Shown here in pieces: positions 18,300 through 28,749 of a DNA stretch of 64,000 bases (its first letter is position 1; every line of letters begins with the position of its first letter). Source of the stretch: Roseateles koreensis (GTDB lineage Bacteria; Pseudomonadota; Gammaproteobacteria; Burkholderiales; Burkholderiaceae_C). The stretch is taken from contig NZ_JAQQXS010000001.1 in the NCBI RefSeq assembly GCF_028595305.1, positions 310,001-374,000 of the forward strand. Direction: 5' to 3'. Made by a program: the position numbers and the translations under genes. A model generated the notes under the pieces. It saw only the letters and a list, made by a program, of their open reading frames with translations, was not told where the DNA came from and searched no databases.

Positions 18300-19112
18300 T
18301 CAGGTCTTTGTGGACGTGATGAAGGCGGGCAGCGGCGGGCTGCCGTCGGACAAGGTGAAGACCTCGTAGCCGGTTTCGGTCACCATCAGGGTGTGCTCCC
18401 ACTGGGCAGAGAGCGAGCGGTCTTTGGTGACGATGGTCCAGCCGTCGCCCGTTTCTTTGATCTCGCGGCGGCCGGCGTTGATCATGGGCTCGATGGTGAA
18501 CACCATGCCGGGCTTGAGCTCTTCCAGCGTCCCGGGGCGGCCGTAGTGCAGCACCTGCGGTTCTTCGTGGAAGACTTGGCCAATGCCGTGGCCGCAGAAC
18601 TCGCGCACGATCGAGAAGCCGGCGTTTTCGGCAAAAGTTTGAATGGCGTGCCCGATGTCACCCAGTCGGGCGCCGGGCTTGACCTTGGCGATACCCTTCC
18701 ACATGGCTTCGTAGGTGAACGCGCACAGGCGCTTTGCCGCGATGGAGCCATTGCCGACCACAAACATCCGGCTGGTGTCGCCATGCCAGCCGTCTTTAAT
18801 GACGGTGACGTCGATGTTCAGGATGTCGCCGTCCTTCAAGGCCCGATCATTGGGAATGCCGTGGCAGACTTGATGATTGATCGAGGTGCAGATCGACTTG
18901 GGGTAGGGGATGTAGCCGGCCGGCGTGTAGTTCAGCGGTGCGGGGATCGCCTGCTGCACGTTGACGATGTAGTCGTGGGCCAGCTTGTCGAGTTGTTCGG
19001 TGGTGGTGCCCGGTTTGACATGCGGGGTCAGCATGTCCAGCACTTCGGAGGCCAGGCGCCCGGCAATGCGCATGGCCGGGATATCTGCGCCGGATTTGAT
19101 GGTGATCGTCAT
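18300..19112 (-). CDS. map: Type I methionine aminopeptidase
   Basis: A 270-residue metalloprotease that removes the initiator methionine from nascent proteins. All five metal ligands are visible: Asp101, Asp112, His175, Glu208 and Glu239, with the substrate-binding His84 in CHGIP; each is four or five residues later than in the E. coli enzyme. First gene of the map-glnD-mnmH group. The ATG at 19112 gives the expected N-terminus [11 protein letters not shown]. Confidence 0.97.
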   Translation of the reverse strand: MTITIKSGADIPAMRIAGRLASEVLDMLTPHVKPGTTTEQLDKLAHDYIVNVQQAIPAPLNYTPAGYIPYPKSICTSINHQVCHGIPNDRALKDGDILNIDVTVIKDGWHGDTSRMFVVGNGSIAAKRLCAFTYEAMWKGIAKVKPGARLGDIGHAIQTFAENAGFSIVREFCGHGIGQVFHEEPQVLHYGRPGTLEELKPGMVFTIEPMINAGRREIKETGDGWTIVTKDRSLSAQWEHTLMVTETGYEVFTLSDGSPPLPAFITSTKT

Positions 19113-19229
19113 CCGCGCATTTTAACTGGGACACGACCGTCGCAGGTTTGCTGCGGTCTTGTCCTTGCCCGGGCTGAGGTCGAACGAGGCCGGATGATTC
19201 GCCAGGGCCGCGTCCGCCGAGTTTGGGCG

Positions 19230-20054
19230 TCAGGCCACCCAGTCCACCATGCCGCTCCAGGCGGTGAATAGCACCACGATGCCAAAGGCGATGCGATACC
19301 AGGCGAAGGGCACAAAGGTGTGGCTGGAGATGTAGCGCAGCAACCAGCGCACGCACAGCCATGCGCTCAGGAAGCTGACCACAAAGCCAACCAGGAACAA
19401 GGGCGTGTCCGCCATCGACAACATGGCGCGTTCTTTCCACATGCTGTAGCCGCCTGCCGCCACCAGCGTGGGAATGGCCAGGAAGAAGCTGAAGTCCGTG
19501 GCAGCCTTGCGCGACAAGCCCAGCAGCATGCCACCGATGATGGTGGAGCCAGAGCGACTGGTGCCGGGGATCATGCCCAGGCATTGCACCAGGCCCACCT
19601 TCAGCGCATCCAGCGGGGTCATTTCGTCGATATCGTTGATGCGCACCGTGAGCTTGGCGCGCCGCTCCACCCAGAGAATGATCAGGCCGCCGACGATGAA
19701 GGCAGCGGCCACCACCGGTGCGTTGAACAAGAAGACCTTGATTTTCTTGTAGACGAAGAAGCCGATCAGCGCGGCCGGCAGAAAGCCGATGGCCACATTG
19801 ATGATGAAGCGGCGTGCCCGCTCGCTGCTGCCAAAGTCCTGAAACGCCCCGGAGATGCGCTGCCAATACACGATGATCACCGCCAGGATGGCGCCGGTCT
19901 GGATGGCGATGTCGAACACCTTGGACTTGTCATCCGTCATGCCCAGCAGGGTGCCGGTAAGGATCAGGTGGCCGGTGGACGAGACGGGAAGAAACTCGGT
20001 CAAGCCCTCCACAATGCCCATGATGGTGGCTTTGATCAGCAATACGGGATCCAC
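19230..20054 (-). CDS. uppP: Undecaprenyl-diphosphatase
   Basis: A 274-residue inner-membrane enzyme (BacA/UppP) that dephosphorylates undecaprenyl pyrophosphate for reuse in cell-wall synthesis; overexpression gives bacitracin resistance. Seen: the catalytic motif [17 protein letters not shown] at residues 16-32 and the [10 protein letters not shown] loop, with about seven or eight hydrophobic helices and normal length. Divergent from the tetR gene at 20273; separated from map by 117 bases. Confidence 0.96.
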   Translation of the reverse strand: MDPVLLIKATIMGIVEGLTEFLPVSSTGHLILTGTLLGMTDDKSKVFDIAIQTGAILAVIIVYWQRISGAFQDFGSSERARRFIINVAIGFLPAALIGFFVYKKIKVFLFNAPVVAAAFIVGGLIILWVERRAKLTVRINDIDEMTPLDALKVGLVQCLGMIPGTSRSGSTIIGGMLLGLSRKAATDFSFFLAIPTLVAAGGYSMWKERAMLSMADTPLFLVGFVVSFLSAWLCVRWLLRYISSHTFVPFAWYRIAFGIVVLFTAWSGMVDWVA

Positions 20055-20201
20055 GGCTACTCCTCTTTAAAGTGGGCGCGATGATAGCTTGCGCCTGTGA
20101 CGGACGAATCGACGTGGGGCGGCCAGGCGGTTGCCGTGGCGTGTGTGGGTTTGATGCGCCAGGGCCGAGGTTGACCGGCGGCTTGTGGGCGAATACATTA
20201 C

Positions 20202-20215
20202 TGACCGATCAGTCA
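20202..20215. promoter_or_regulatory. Probable TetR-family operator
   Basis: TGACCGATCAGTCA is a near-perfect palindrome (two mismatched positions) and lies 57 bases before the tetR start. Palindromes of this form are usual operators of efflux-linked TetR regulators, so autorepression is likely. Confidence 0.5.
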
Positions 20216-20272
20216 ATAGAGCATTCGATGCACTGCTCTCGTGACGCCCGCTGAATTCATCAGGTCCGTGCA

Positions 20273-20992
20273 TTGAGCCTCAACCCCCTTTCGAACAAGG
20301 TCTCATCCAGCCGCGCCGGCACGCGCCAGCGGCGCAAAGAAGCGCGCCCGCAAGAGTTGCTGGACGCGGCGCTGACGCTGTTTGTCGAAAGGGGCTTTGC
20401 CGCCACCCGCAGCGAAGAGGTGGCGGCACGCGCCGGTGTCTCCAAAGGCACGTTGTACCGCTACTACCCCAGCAAAGAAGATTTGTTCAAGGCAGTGGTG
20501 CGCGAGAACCTGTCGGTGCATATCGAAGACAGTGCCGTGCAGGTGGCCAATTTCACCGGCTCCAGCGTTGACTTGCTGCGCCAAGTCATGAACGACTGGC
20601 TGTGCGAGGTTGGCGACCGCAATCTGGGCGGCATCTGCAAGATCATGCTGGCGGAGGCCGGCAACTTTCCTGAGTTGGCGCAGTTCTACATGACTGAGGT
20701 TATCGCGCCCACCAACGACTTGCTGTGCGCTTTGATCCGGCGCGGCATTGAGCGCGGTGAATTCCGCGAGGTGCCAGTGGCCGAGACCGTCACGGTCTTG
20801 ATCGGGCCCATGTTGCACATGGTGCTGTTTGAACATGCGTTTGGCGCCTGCAAGATTCAAGAGGTGCAGATTGATCCCGCCAGTGTCATGGCGGTGCATC
20901 TGGATCTGCTCTTGCGTGGTTTGCTGAGTTCACCGGTAGCGCCAACAACAGATCTGGCCGCTCCGTCTCCTTCCCTTTCCTCCCGCTCTTGA
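20273..20992 (+). CDS. TetR/AcrR-family repressor of the adjacent RND efflux genes
   Basis: A 239-residue regulator. Residues about 25-70 form the TetR helix-turn-helix ([23 protein letters not shown] then [21 protein letters not shown]); the rest is a ligand-binding all-helical domain similar to the AcrR C-terminal type. The start appears to be TTG at 20273, since no in-frame ATG or GTG precedes the DNA-binding domain; its ribosome site is weak. It lies 13 bases before the adaptor gene and behind a palindromic operator, so it probably represses its own operon until an efflux substrate binds. Confidence 0.88.
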   Translation: MSLNPLSNKVSSSRAGTRQRRKEARPQELLDAALTLFVERGFAATRSEEVAARAGVSKGTLYRYYPSKEDLFKAVVRENLSVHIEDSAVQVANFTGSSVDLLRQVMNDWLCEVGDRNLGGICKIMLAEAGNFPELAQFYMTEVIAPTNDLLCALIRRGIERGEFREVPVAETVTVLIGPMLHMVLFEHAFGACKIQEVQIDPASVMAVHLDLLLRGLLSSPVAPTTDLAAPSPSLSSRS

Positions 20993-21005
20993 AAGACGTT
21001 TGCCC

Positions 21006-22190
21006 ATGAAGCTTTGGCAGAAGATTGCGTTGTCTCTGGTTGTGTTGCTTGGCATGGGGCTGGCTGGAAAAAGTTATATGAAATCGCGTCAAGCTGCGGC
21101 CGAGGCCGCAGCGATGGGGGCGAAGGCGCCGGTGGGATTGGTCTTGGCCGATATCGATGTAGTGAGCCTTAAGCGCCAGCGCTTCACCAGCAGCCTGGAC
21201 ATTTCAGGCAATGTGCGTGCGGTGGACAGTGCGGTGATCAAGGCCAAGGTGGCGGCTGAGTTGGCGCAACTGAGCGTGCGCGAGGGCGACACGGTGAAGG
21301 CCGGCCAGGTGGTTGGCCAACTGGACAACGTTGAGTTCGACTGGCGTTTGCGCCAGGCGGAGCAGCAAGCGGCTGCCAGCCGCTCGCAACTGGACATTGC
21401 CAAGCGCACGCTTGATAACAACCGGGCCATGGTGGCGCAGGGATTCATTTCGCCAACCGCCATGGATCAGGCCGTGGCCAGCGAAGCCGGTGCCCAGGCC
21501 ACCTTGCTGGCCGCTCAGGCTGCCGTGGAGTTGGCGCGCAAATCATTGGCTGACTCGCGTTTGCTGGCGCCGATTTCGGGCCAGGTATCGCAGCGGCTGG
21601 CCCAGCCGGGCGAGCGCGTGGCCATTGACGGCAAGATCCTGGAAATCGTTAACCTCTCCAAACTGGAGATGGAGGCCGCCATCGCGCCAGAATTTGCCGG
21701 GGCGGTGAAGGTCGGCGCCAAGGCCCGTTTGCAAATTGAAGGCCTGGCGGGCGATGTGCCTGCAGTGGTGGCCCGCATCAACCCGATGGCGCAGGCCGGC
21801 TCGCGCGCGGTGCTGGTGTATTTGCGCATCGATGGCCAGCCGGGACTGCGGCACGGCATGTTTGCGCGCGGCAAGCTTCTGCTCGAAGAACACGAGGCCC
21901 TGGTGGCGCCCCAGTCAGCGGTGCGCATGGACAAGGCCAAGCCCTATGTCTTGAAGATTGAGGACGGCGCGGTCAAGGCCATCAAAGTGGAAGAGGGCCC
22001 TGTAGGGGAGATTGCCGGGCAGACGGTGGTTGAACTTCGCGTGAGCGCGGACAGCGGGCTGGGCGATGGCGCGCGAATCCTGGCTATTTCGGCAGGCCAA
22101 GTGGCTGACGGCACGCGGGTCAGCTTGGCGGAGTTGGGGCACGACAAGGTCCCGGGTAGCGCTCAGCCGGCCTCCGGCACGGCACACTGA
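21006..22190 (+). CDS. RND efflux periplasmic adaptor (membrane fusion protein)
   Basis: A 394-residue HlyD/AcrA-type adaptor joining the inner-membrane pump to the outer-membrane channel. Seen: an N-terminal membrane anchor ([15 protein letters not shown]), lipoyl halves [20 protein letters not shown] and [20 protein letters not shown] around an alpha-hairpin (about residues 110-185), then beta-barrel and membrane-proximal domains. No lipobox, so it is anchored by the N-terminal helix. The ATG at 21006 is chosen over a TTG two codons earlier. Sixteen bases separate it from the pump gene. Confidence 0.93.
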   Translation: MKLWQKIALSLVVLLGMGLAGKSYMKSRQAAAEAAAMGAKAPVGLVLADIDVVSLKRQRFTSSLDISGNVRAVDSAVIKAKVAAELAQLSVREGDTVKAGQVVGQLDNVEFDWRLRQAEQQAAASRSQLDIAKRTLDNNRAMVAQGFISPTAMDQAVASEAGAQATLLAAQAAVELARKSLADSRLLAPISGQVSQRLAQPGERVAIDGKILEIVNLSKLEMEAAIAPEFAGAVKVGAKARLQIEGLAGDVPAVVARINPMAQAGSRAVLVYLRIDGQPGLRHGMFARGKLLLEEHEALVAPQSAVRMDKAKPYVLKIEDGAVKAIKVEEGPVGEIAGQTVVELRVSADSGLGDGARILAISAGQVADGTRVSLAELGHDKVPGSAQPASGTAH

Positions 22191-22205
22191 GGACGGGCCC
22201 GCACC

Positions 22206-25200
22206 ATGTGGTTCACCCGTATATCGATTCAAAACCCGGTCATGGCCGTGATGGTCATGATGGCCTTTGTGGTGCTGGGCCTGTTCAGTTATCAGCGCTT
22301 GTCGGTCGACCAGTTTCCGAACATCGACTTCCCGACCGTGGTCGTGCAGATGGACTATCCCGGCGCTTCGCCAGAGATTGTCGAGAGCGAGGTCACCAAA
22401 AAGGTCGAAGAGGCGGTCAACACGGTCGCCGGCATCAATGCCCTGACGTCGCGCTCGTATGAAGGCACCTCGGTCGTCATCATCGAGTTCAATCTTGATG
22501 TGGACGGCCGCAAGGCGGCTGAGGACGTGCGCGAGAAAGTCGCCCTCGTGCGACCCACCTTGCGCACCGAGGTGAAGGAGCCTCGGGTTTCCCGTTTCGA
22601 CCCGCAAAGCATGCCTATTTTCAATGTGGCCGTGCTGTCTGAAGATGGCAAGCAGAGCACGCAGGAATTGACCACCTGGGCGGTCAAGGTTTTGCAAAAG
22701 CGCCTGGAAAACGTACGTGGCGTGGGCTCCGTGACGGTGGTGGGCGGCCTGCAGCGGCAGGTGCAGATTCGCCTGCGTCCGCAGGCCATGGAGTCGATGG
22801 GCGTCACCGTCGACCAGATGCTGAACGCGGTTCAAAGTGAAAATCAGGAACTGCCCATGGGCAATCTGCGCTCGCTCGAAAAAGAGCAGGTGGTGCAGAT
22901 CAACGCCCGTTTGAAGCGCCCGGAGGAGTTTCGCGACATCGTGGTGGCGCGCAAGAACGGCGTGTCCGTCAAGCTGTGGCAGGTGGCCGACGTGGTGGAC
23001 GGCCCGCAGGAGGTGGACAGCCTGGCGCTCTACAACGGCCAACGCACCGTGCTGCTCAGCGTGCAGAAGAGCCAGGGCGAGAACACCATCGACGTGGTGG
23101 ACGGCCTCTACGCGGCCTTGAAAGAGTCCAAGGCCGTCACGCCCAAGGGTATCAAAACGGAGGTCAATCGCGACAACTCGCGCGCCATCCGCGTCTCGGT
23201 GGCGAACGTGCAGCACACCTTGTTTGAAGGTGCGGCGCTGACGGTGTTGATCGTCTTCTTGTTCCTCAACTCCTGGCGCTCCACCATCATCACCGGCCTG
23301 ACGCTGCCGATTGCGTTGATCGGTACGTTCTTGTTCATGTACGTGTTCGGGTTCACCATCAACAACATCACCATGATGGCTCTGAGCCTGTGCGTGGGCT
23401 TGTTGATCGACGATGCCATCGTGGTGCGCGAGAACATCGTGCGCCACGTGCAAATGGGCGCTTCACCCAAGCAGGCGGCGCTGGATGGCACTGAAGAAAT
23501 CGGCCTGGCGGTGCTGGCCACCACCTTGTCCATCGTCGCGGTGTTTCTGCCCATCGGCTTCATGGGCGGCATCGTGGGCAAGTTCTTCCACGAGTTTGGC
23601 ATCACCATCGTGGCTGCAGTGCTGATCTCTATGTTTGTCAGCTTCACGCTGGACCCGATGCTGTCGAGCATTTGGCACGACCCTCAGGCCCATGGCGTGC
23701 ACAAGGGCCCGCCGGTCACGTTGTACGACAAGACGCTGGGCCGCGTCACCGGCGCGTTCGATACCTTCACCGAGTGGCTGTCGAGCATCTATCAAGCCGT
23801 GCTGGGTTGGTCTTTGCGGCACAAGGGCAAAACCTTGGCCATCGCCCTGGCGTCGCTGCTGTGCAGTTGCGCCTTGATTTCAGGTGTGGGCAAAGAGTTT
23901 GTGCCCAAGGCAGATTTGTCGGAAACGCAGATCAACTTCTACACCCCCGTGGGCTCGGCCCTGGAGGTGACCGAGGCGCGCGCCCGGCAGATCGACACGG
24001 TACTGCGCGCCATGCCAGAGGTGAAGTACACCGTAACGACCATCAACAGCGGCATGGCGGCTGGAAAGATTTATGGCGCGGTGTATGTGCGCTTGCAGGA
24101 TCGCAAGGACCGCAAGCGCAGCGTGAACGACTTGGCGACTCCCATGCGTGAGAAGCTGGCGCAAATCCCCGGCATCACGGTGACCAATATCGGCCAGACC
24201 GATCTTGGGGGAGGCAAGAGCCTGCAGTTCTCGCTTCAGGGCGCTGATCTGGATGAGTTGGAGCGGCTCTCGAAGCAGGTGATGGTGCGCTTGCAGAAGA
24301 TCCCGGGGCTGGTGGATTTGGACACCACGCTCAAACCCGACAAGCCGACGGTGTCCGTGGAGGTCAAGCGTGATGCCGCCGCCGATGTCGGGCTCAACGT
24401 CAGCAGCCTGGCGACCACCTTGCGCACCCTGGTGGCGGGCACGACTGTTGGCAACTGGCGAGCGTCCGATGGCGAGAACTATGACGTGATCGTCCGCCTG
24501 GGGCCGGAAAGCCGTGACGCCATCGCCGACCTGCGCGGCATGCCCATCAATGTGGCCGCCGCTGCCGACGGCACACCGCGTGCGGTGCGCTTGAGCCAGG
24601 TGGCTGATGTGCGTGCTTCCACCGGGCCTAACCAGATCAATCGACGGGACCTGAACCGGGAGATCACCATCGACGCCAACGCCTTGGGGCGCAGCTCGGG
24701 CGAGGTGTCGGCCGACATCAAGAAAGTGCTGGATGACACGGCGTTTCCGCCCGGCTACCGCTACAGCTTTGGCGGTTCGACCAAGAACATGAACGAGTCC
24801 TTCAGCTACGCGGTTGGTGCGCTGGCCTTGGCCATCGTGTTCATCTACATGATTCTGGCCAGCCAGTTCAAGAGCTTCCTGCAGCCCTTGGCCTTGATGA
24901 GCTCGCTGCCGCTGACGCTCATCGGCGTGGTGCTGGCCTTGCTGGCCTTCCGCTCGACGCTGAATATGTTCAGCATCATTGGGATTGTCATGCTGATGGG
25001 CTTGGTCACCAAAAACGCGATCCTGCTGATTGATTTTGCGATCCGCTCCCGCGAGGGCGAACATGGGCATGGTGTCGACGCCGAGCCCATGGGCCGCAAT
25101 GAAGCGCTGTTGCATGCGGCCAAGGTGCGCCTGCGCCCGATCTTGATGACCACCCTGGCGATGGTTTTTGGCATGGTGCCGCTGGCCTTTGCGATGAGCG

Positions 25201-25355
25201 AGGGCGCCGAGCAACGTGCTCCCATGGGACAAGCGGTGATTGGCGGGGTGATCACGTCCTCGCTGCTGACCCTGGTGGTGGTGCCGGTGATCTATTGCTA
25301 TCTGGATGATTTGTCGATGTGGGCAAAGCGCAAATTCCTGGGCGGCAAGGCCTGA
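22206..25355 (+). CDS. RND multidrug efflux pump, HAE-1 family
   Basis: A 1049-residue proton-driven inner-membrane pump of the AcrB type. Seen: N-terminal RISIQNPVMAVMVMMAFVVLGL helix beginning, the porter text QFPNIDFPTV, the TM4 proton-relay pair Asp402-Asp403 in GLLIDDAIVVREN, the central FLNSWRSTIITG loop, and a repeated C-terminal half with IGIVMLMGLVTKNAILLIDF. Length and two-fold repeat are normal. Works with the adaptor upstream and probably the TolC-type channel encoded at 26514. The exported compounds cannot be predicted. Confidence 0.95.
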   Translation: MWFTRISIQNPVMAVMVMMAFVVLGLFSYQRLSVDQFPNIDFPTVVVQMDYPGASPEIVESEVTKKVEEAVNTVAGINALTSRSYEGTSVVIIEFNLDVDGRKAAEDVREKVALVRPTLRTEVKEPRVSRFDPQSMPIFNVAVLSEDGKQSTQELTTWAVKVLQKRLENVRGVGSVTVVGGLQRQVQIRLRPQAMESMGVTVDQMLNAVQSENQELPMGNLRSLEKEQVVQINARLKRPEEFRDIVVARKNGVSVKLWQVADVVDGPQEVDSLALYNGQRTVLLSVQKSQGENTIDVVDGLYAALKESKAVTPKGIKTEVNRDNSRAIRVSVANVQHTLFEGAALTVLIVFLFLNSWRSTIITGLTLPIALIGTFLFMYVFGFTINNITMMALSLCVGLLIDDAIVVRENIVRHVQMGASPKQAALDGTEEIGLAVLATTLSIVAVFLPIGFMGGIVGKFFHEFGITIVAAVLISMFVSFTLDPMLSSIWHDPQAHGVHKGPPVTLYDKTLGRVTGAFDTFTEWLSSIYQAVLGWSLRHKGKTLAIALASLLCSCALISGVGKEFVPKADLSETQINFYTPVGSALEVTEARARQIDTVLRAMPEVKYTVTTINSGMAAGKIYGAVYVRLQDRKDRKRSVNDLATPMREKLAQIPGITVTNIGQTDLGGGKSLQFSLQGADLDELERLSKQVMVRLQKIPGLVDLDTTLKPDKPTVSVEVKRDAAADVGLNVSSLATTLRTLVAGTTVGNWRASDGENYDVIVRLGPESRDAIADLRGMPINVAAAADGTPRAVRLSQVADVRASTGPNQINRRDLNREITIDANALGRSSGEVSADIKKVLDDTAFPPGYRYSFGGSTKNMNESFSYAVGALALAIVFIYMILASQFKSFLQPLALMSSLPLTLIGVVLALLAFRSTLNMFSIIGIVMLMGLVTKNAILLIDFAIRSREGEHGHGVDAEPMGRNEALLHAAKVRLRPILMTTLAMVFGMVPLAFAMSEGAEQRAPMGQAVIGGVITSSLLTLVVVPVIYCYLDDLSMWAKRKFLGGKA

Positions 25356-25441
25356 TGGCCCATGCTGTTGGCGTTTTGCGGGCCACTAGAATTGCAAAAA
25401 TAACCAAGCGATGCGACGTCGCTTTTTGACGAGGAATTGAG

Positions 25442-26095
25442 ATGAATATCGAACAAGCCCGCTTCAACATGATCGAACAGCAGATTCGCCCCTGGAATGT
25501 GCTGGACGCGGGCGTTTTGGCCTTGTTGGCCGTGGTGAAGCGCGAAGATTTTGTGCCCACGGCTTACAAGAGCGCGGCCTTCATGGACACCGAACTGCCC
25601 CTGCCGGGCGGCCAGCAAATGCTGGCGCCGCGCCTGGAAGCACGCCTGCTGCAGACCTTGAATGTGTCGCGCCACGAGAAGGTGCTGGAAATCGGCACGG
25701 GCAGCGGCTTCATGGCCGCATTGCTCGGCCACAAGGCACAGCGCGTGTTCAGCTTGGAAACGAATCCTGAGTTGGCGGCTTTGGCTCGGGAAAATCTGCG
25801 CCGCTCCGGTGTGCGCAATGTCGTCGTGCAAGAGCAGGACGGCGTGCACGGCTTGGCGGGCGAGGCGCCTTTTGATGCCATCTTGCTGTCGGGTTCCGTC
25901 GCCGAGGTGCCGCCTCAATTGTTGAATCAACTCAAGGTGGGCGGCCGTTTGCTGGCGATTGTGGGCGACGAGCCCGTGATGCGCGCCCGCTTGGTGACGC
26001 GTGTTGGCGACAACGAGTTCCGCGGCGTTGATCTGTTCGACACCATCGCGCCGCGCCTGCAGGGCTTTGGCGAGCGCAGCGGTTTTGCTTTCTGA
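25442..26095 (+). CDS. Protein-L-isoaspartate O-methyltransferase family protein
   Basis: A 217-residue SAM-dependent methyltransferase fold. Motif I reads VLEIGTGSGFMAALLG, followed by an acidic FSLETN and PFDAILLSG, as in Pcm, which repairs isoaspartyl residues. The N-terminal MNIEQARFNMIEQQIRPW is typical of the group found beside rhodanese and tolC in betaproteobacteria, which differs from true Pcm; repair activity is therefore not certain. A good ribosome site (GAGGAATTGAG) precedes the ATG. Confidence 0.85.
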   Translation: MNIEQARFNMIEQQIRPWNVLDAGVLALLAVVKREDFVPTAYKSAAFMDTELPLPGGQQMLAPRLEARLLQTLNVSRHEKVLEIGTGSGFMAALLGHKAQRVFSLETNPELAALARENLRRSGVRNVVVQEQDGVHGLAGEAPFDAILLSGSVAEVPPQLLNQLKVGGRLLAIVGDEPVMRARLVTRVGDNEFRGVDLFDTIAPRLQGFGERSGFAF

Positions 26096-26114
26096 GCTGC
26101 AAGCCGTACACCCG

Positions 26115-26450
26115 ATGATGCAGATCAGCCCTCGCGAGTTGGTGGCGCTGTGCGGTGCCTCAACGGGTGAGCCCTTGCGGCTGCTGGATGTGCGCGAGCC
26201 CTGGGAGGCTGCGCTGGCCAGCATCCGGCTGGAAGGCGCGGAGGCCCGTCTCATGCCCATGTCGCAGGTGCCGGCGCTCTGCAGCACGCTCGACCCCAAG
26301 CAGCCCATCGTCTGCTATTGCCATCATGGGGTGAGAAGTCTGCAGGTCGTCGCATTTTTGCTGCGCCAGGGCTTCGAAACCGTCTATAACCTCGCCGGTG
26401 GCATCGATGCTTGGTCGCAAGACATCGACGCATCGGTATCTCGATATTGA
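26115..26450 (+). CDS. Single-domain rhodanese
   Basis: A 111-residue sulfurtransferase-fold protein. Seen: LLDVREPWEAALA near the start, and the active-site loop VCYCHHGVRSLQ with the catalytic cysteine expected at the second Cys. Rhodaneses of this kind move sulfane sulfur, often to cyanide or thiol partners. It sits 19 bases after the methyltransferase and 63 before tolC. Two adjacent ATG codons (26115, 26118) could start it. Confidence 0.88.
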   Translation: MMQISPRELVALCGASTGEPLRLLDVREPWEAALASIRLEGAEARLMPMSQVPALCSTLDPKQPIVCYCHHGVRSLQVVAFLLRQGFETVYNLAGGIDAWSQDIDASVSRY

Positions 26451-26513
26451 CTGGCCTGACGGCCTTAACAGACGACTCATTGGTCGCACCCACCCATGTT
26501 GACAAGGACGCTC

Positions 26514-27875
26514 ATGACTGAATCGCGTGCAACTTCTTTGCGCATCGCCCCCCATCGACTCGGGTTGGCGCTTCTCCTGGCGTTTGGCTCGGCCGGTGCC
26601 GTGCAGGCGCAGAGTTTGCAAGAGCTTTATGACGCCGCACGCGGGTTTGATGCGAGCTATCTCTCGGCCCGTTCTTTGTCGGATTCAGCGCAGTACAAGG
26701 CTGCGCAGGCGGACGCTCTGGGCCGCCCCAGCCTGGGGCTGGGCGGCAGCTACACCGGCCAGCGTCTCGAGCCTGTCAGCGGTTTGAACTTCAACGCGGC
26801 CACCGCCCAAGTCGGCCTGACTGGCAAATATGCGCTCTACAACCCGGCCAGCTCGGCCACCATCGCGCAGGCACAGCGGGCCTTGAGCGTTGCGCAGGCC
26901 GATCTTGAGGTGGCCGAACAAGACTTGATTGTCCGAATGGCGCAAGCCTATTTTGATGTGCTGGCTGCCAAAGACACTTTGTCCACCAGCCAAGCCGCCA
27001 AGGCCGCTATCGCTGAACAACTGGCTTCCGCAAAACGCAATTTCGAGGTGGGCACCGCCACCATCACCGACACCCGTGAAGCCCAGGCCCGTTTTGACCT
27101 GGCAACCGCGACCGAGATCGCCGCCGACAACGACCTGAGGGTCAAGAGCGTGACGCTGGACCAATTGGTGGGCCGTGTGGGCGTGACACCGAAGCCATTG
27201 GCCGTGCCAGTCGCCTTGCCTGCGGTTCTGCCGGTGACGGTGGACCCTTGGGTGACGCAGGCGGACGAATTGCACCCGTCGATCCGCAAGGCCCGCCTGG
27301 CGCTTGAAGTGGCCAAGCTGGACACCACCAAGGCTCGGGCCAATGATGGTGTCACGGTTGACATGACGGGCTCAGTGGCCGTCTCTAACGAGCGGACCAA
27401 CATCAAGAATCCTCAGATCGCCACAGGCGCCGGAGAAGGTACGGCCAAAACCGCCTCTTTGGGCCTGAGCATCAATTACCCCTTGTATGCCGGCGGTGCC
27501 AACCAAAATCGCATCAAGGAAACCCTGATTTTGGAAGAGAAGGCGCGCAACGACCTGGACTACGCGCGCCGCAGCGTGGCTGAAGGGACCAAGCGGGCCT
27601 TCTTCGGCGTGCAATCGCTCAACGCCCAGGTGAAAGCCTATGAGGCCGCCGAGTCTTCCTCCAAGTTGGCGCTTGATGCCACGCAACTGGGCTACAAAGT
27701 CGGCGTACGGGTCAACTTGGACGTGCTGAACGCCCAGACGCAGCTCTACACCACCCAGCGCGACTTGGCCAAGGCGCGCTATGACGTGCTGGTCAACGGC
27801 CTCAAGCTGCGCCAGGCCTCAGGGCAACTCAAGGCTGAAGATGTGTCGGCCGTGAATCAGTTGCTGGCCAAATAA
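26514..27875 (+). CDS. tolC: TolC-family outer-membrane channel
   Basis: A 453-residue outer-membrane efflux protein. It has a signal peptide (residues 1-33, ending VQAQS), and two OEP repeats, each with long alpha-helical hairpins (for example AQADLEVAEQDLIVRMAQAYFDVL in two parts, and NDLDYARRSVAEGTKRAFF). The frequent Ala/Gln helix text and the KVGVRVNLDVLNAQTQLY segment are classic TolC marks. It probably forms the exit duct for the RND pump upstream. Start at 26514 (AAGGAC ribosome site) rather than 26496. The operon ends at the hairpin at 27900. Confidence 0.94.
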   Translation: MTESRATSLRIAPHRLGLALLLAFGSAGAVQAQSLQELYDAARGFDASYLSARSLSDSAQYKAAQADALGRPSLGLGGSYTGQRLEPVSGLNFNAATAQVGLTGKYALYNPASSATIAQAQRALSVAQADLEVAEQDLIVRMAQAYFDVLAAKDTLSTSQAAKAAIAEQLASAKRNFEVGTATITDTREAQARFDLATATEIAADNDLRVKSVTLDQLVGRVGVTPKPLAVPVALPAVLPVTVDPWVTQADELHPSIRKARLALEVAKLDTTKARANDGVTVDMTGSVAVSNERTNIKNPQIATGAGEGTAKTASLGLSINYPLYAGGANQNRIKETLILEEKARNDLDYARRSVAEGTKRAFFGVQSLNAQVKAYEAAESSSKLALDATQLGYKVGVRVNLDVLNAQTQLYTTQRDLAKARYDVLVNGLKLRQASGQLKAEDVSAVNQLLAK

Positions 27876-27899
27876 TCTGTCCTCTTTGAAGACTCTGTG

Positions 27900-27922
27900 A
27901 AACCCGCTGCGGCGGGTTTTTT
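27900..27922 (+). terminator. Intrinsic terminator after tolC
   Basis: AAACCCGC and GCGGGTTT form an 8-base stem with a 4-base loop followed by a run of T. It lies 25 bases after the tolC stop and just before yaaA. Confidence 0.88.
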
Positions 27923-27943
27923 GCTGTCGATGAAAATGCTGCC

Positions 27944-28726
27944 ATGCTTTATTTGATTTCTCCCGCCAAGGCGCTGGACTACGAAACGCCCACGCCAGAG
28001 GCTGTGAAGGCGCTGAGCACGCAGCCGCAGTTCGTGGCGCAGTCCCGCGCGTTGATCGACATCCTCCGGGCCCAATCTGAAGGCCAGGTGGCCGCCCTCA
28101 TGCATTTGTCGGATGACTTGGCGCGACTCAATGTCGCGCGTTATCAAAGCTGGCGGCCACAATTCACGCATGAGAACAGCAAGCCTGCCGCCTTTGCGTT
28201 TGATGGCGATGTCTACGGCGGCCTATCGGCCCCGACATTGAGCCTGGCTGACCTGGGCTGGGCCCAGCAGCATCTGGCGATTCTGTCGGGCCTGTATGGT
28301 GTGCTGCGCCCCTTGGATCTGGTGCAGCCCTATCGGCTTGAAATGGGTACCCGCTTGGCCAATCCATCAGGCGCCAGCCTTTACAGCTTTTGGGGTGATC
28401 AATTGGCCGAGCATCTCAATCAGCGTGCTGCGGCGGCGCAAGTGCCGGTCATCGTGAACTTGGCCTCGCAGGAGTATTTTCGGGCGGCGGATCGAGCTTG
28501 CCTGAAGCCGCGGGTCATTGAGTGCCAGTTCGAGGACTGGAAAAATGGGCAATACAAGATCATCAGTTTTTTTGCCAAGCGCGCACGCGGCCTGATGGCA
28601 CGTTACGCCATCACTGAGCGCATTGACACGCCGGCGGGTTTGCGGGATTTCAATCGAGAGGGCTATGCCTTTGAGTCAGCCTTGTCGACGCCTGAGCGCC
28701 TGTTGTTTCGGCGCCGCCTGGCCTGA
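27944..28726 (+). CDS. yaaA: Peroxide stress protein YaaA
   Basis: A 260-residue cytoplasmic protein of the DUF328/YaaA family, which limits free iron and oxidative damage during peroxide stress in E. coli. Seen: the signature N-terminus MLYLISPAKALDY, LYGVLRPLDLVQPYRLEMG in the middle and KIISFFAKRARGLMARY near the end. Length matches the family. It is transcribed from its own unit after the tolC terminator. Confidence 0.95.
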   Translation: MLYLISPAKALDYETPTPEAVKALSTQPQFVAQSRALIDILRAQSEGQVAALMHLSDDLARLNVARYQSWRPQFTHENSKPAAFAFDGDVYGGLSAPTLSLADLGWAQQHLAILSGLYGVLRPLDLVQPYRLEMGTRLANPSGASLYSFWGDQLAEHLNQRAAAAQVPVIVNLASQEYFRAADRACLKPRVIECQFEDWKNGQYKIISFFAKRARGLMARYAITERIDTPAGLRDFNREGYAFESALSTPERLLFRRRLA

Positions 28727-28749
28727 CGAGCAGAGTAGGGGGGGCACAC

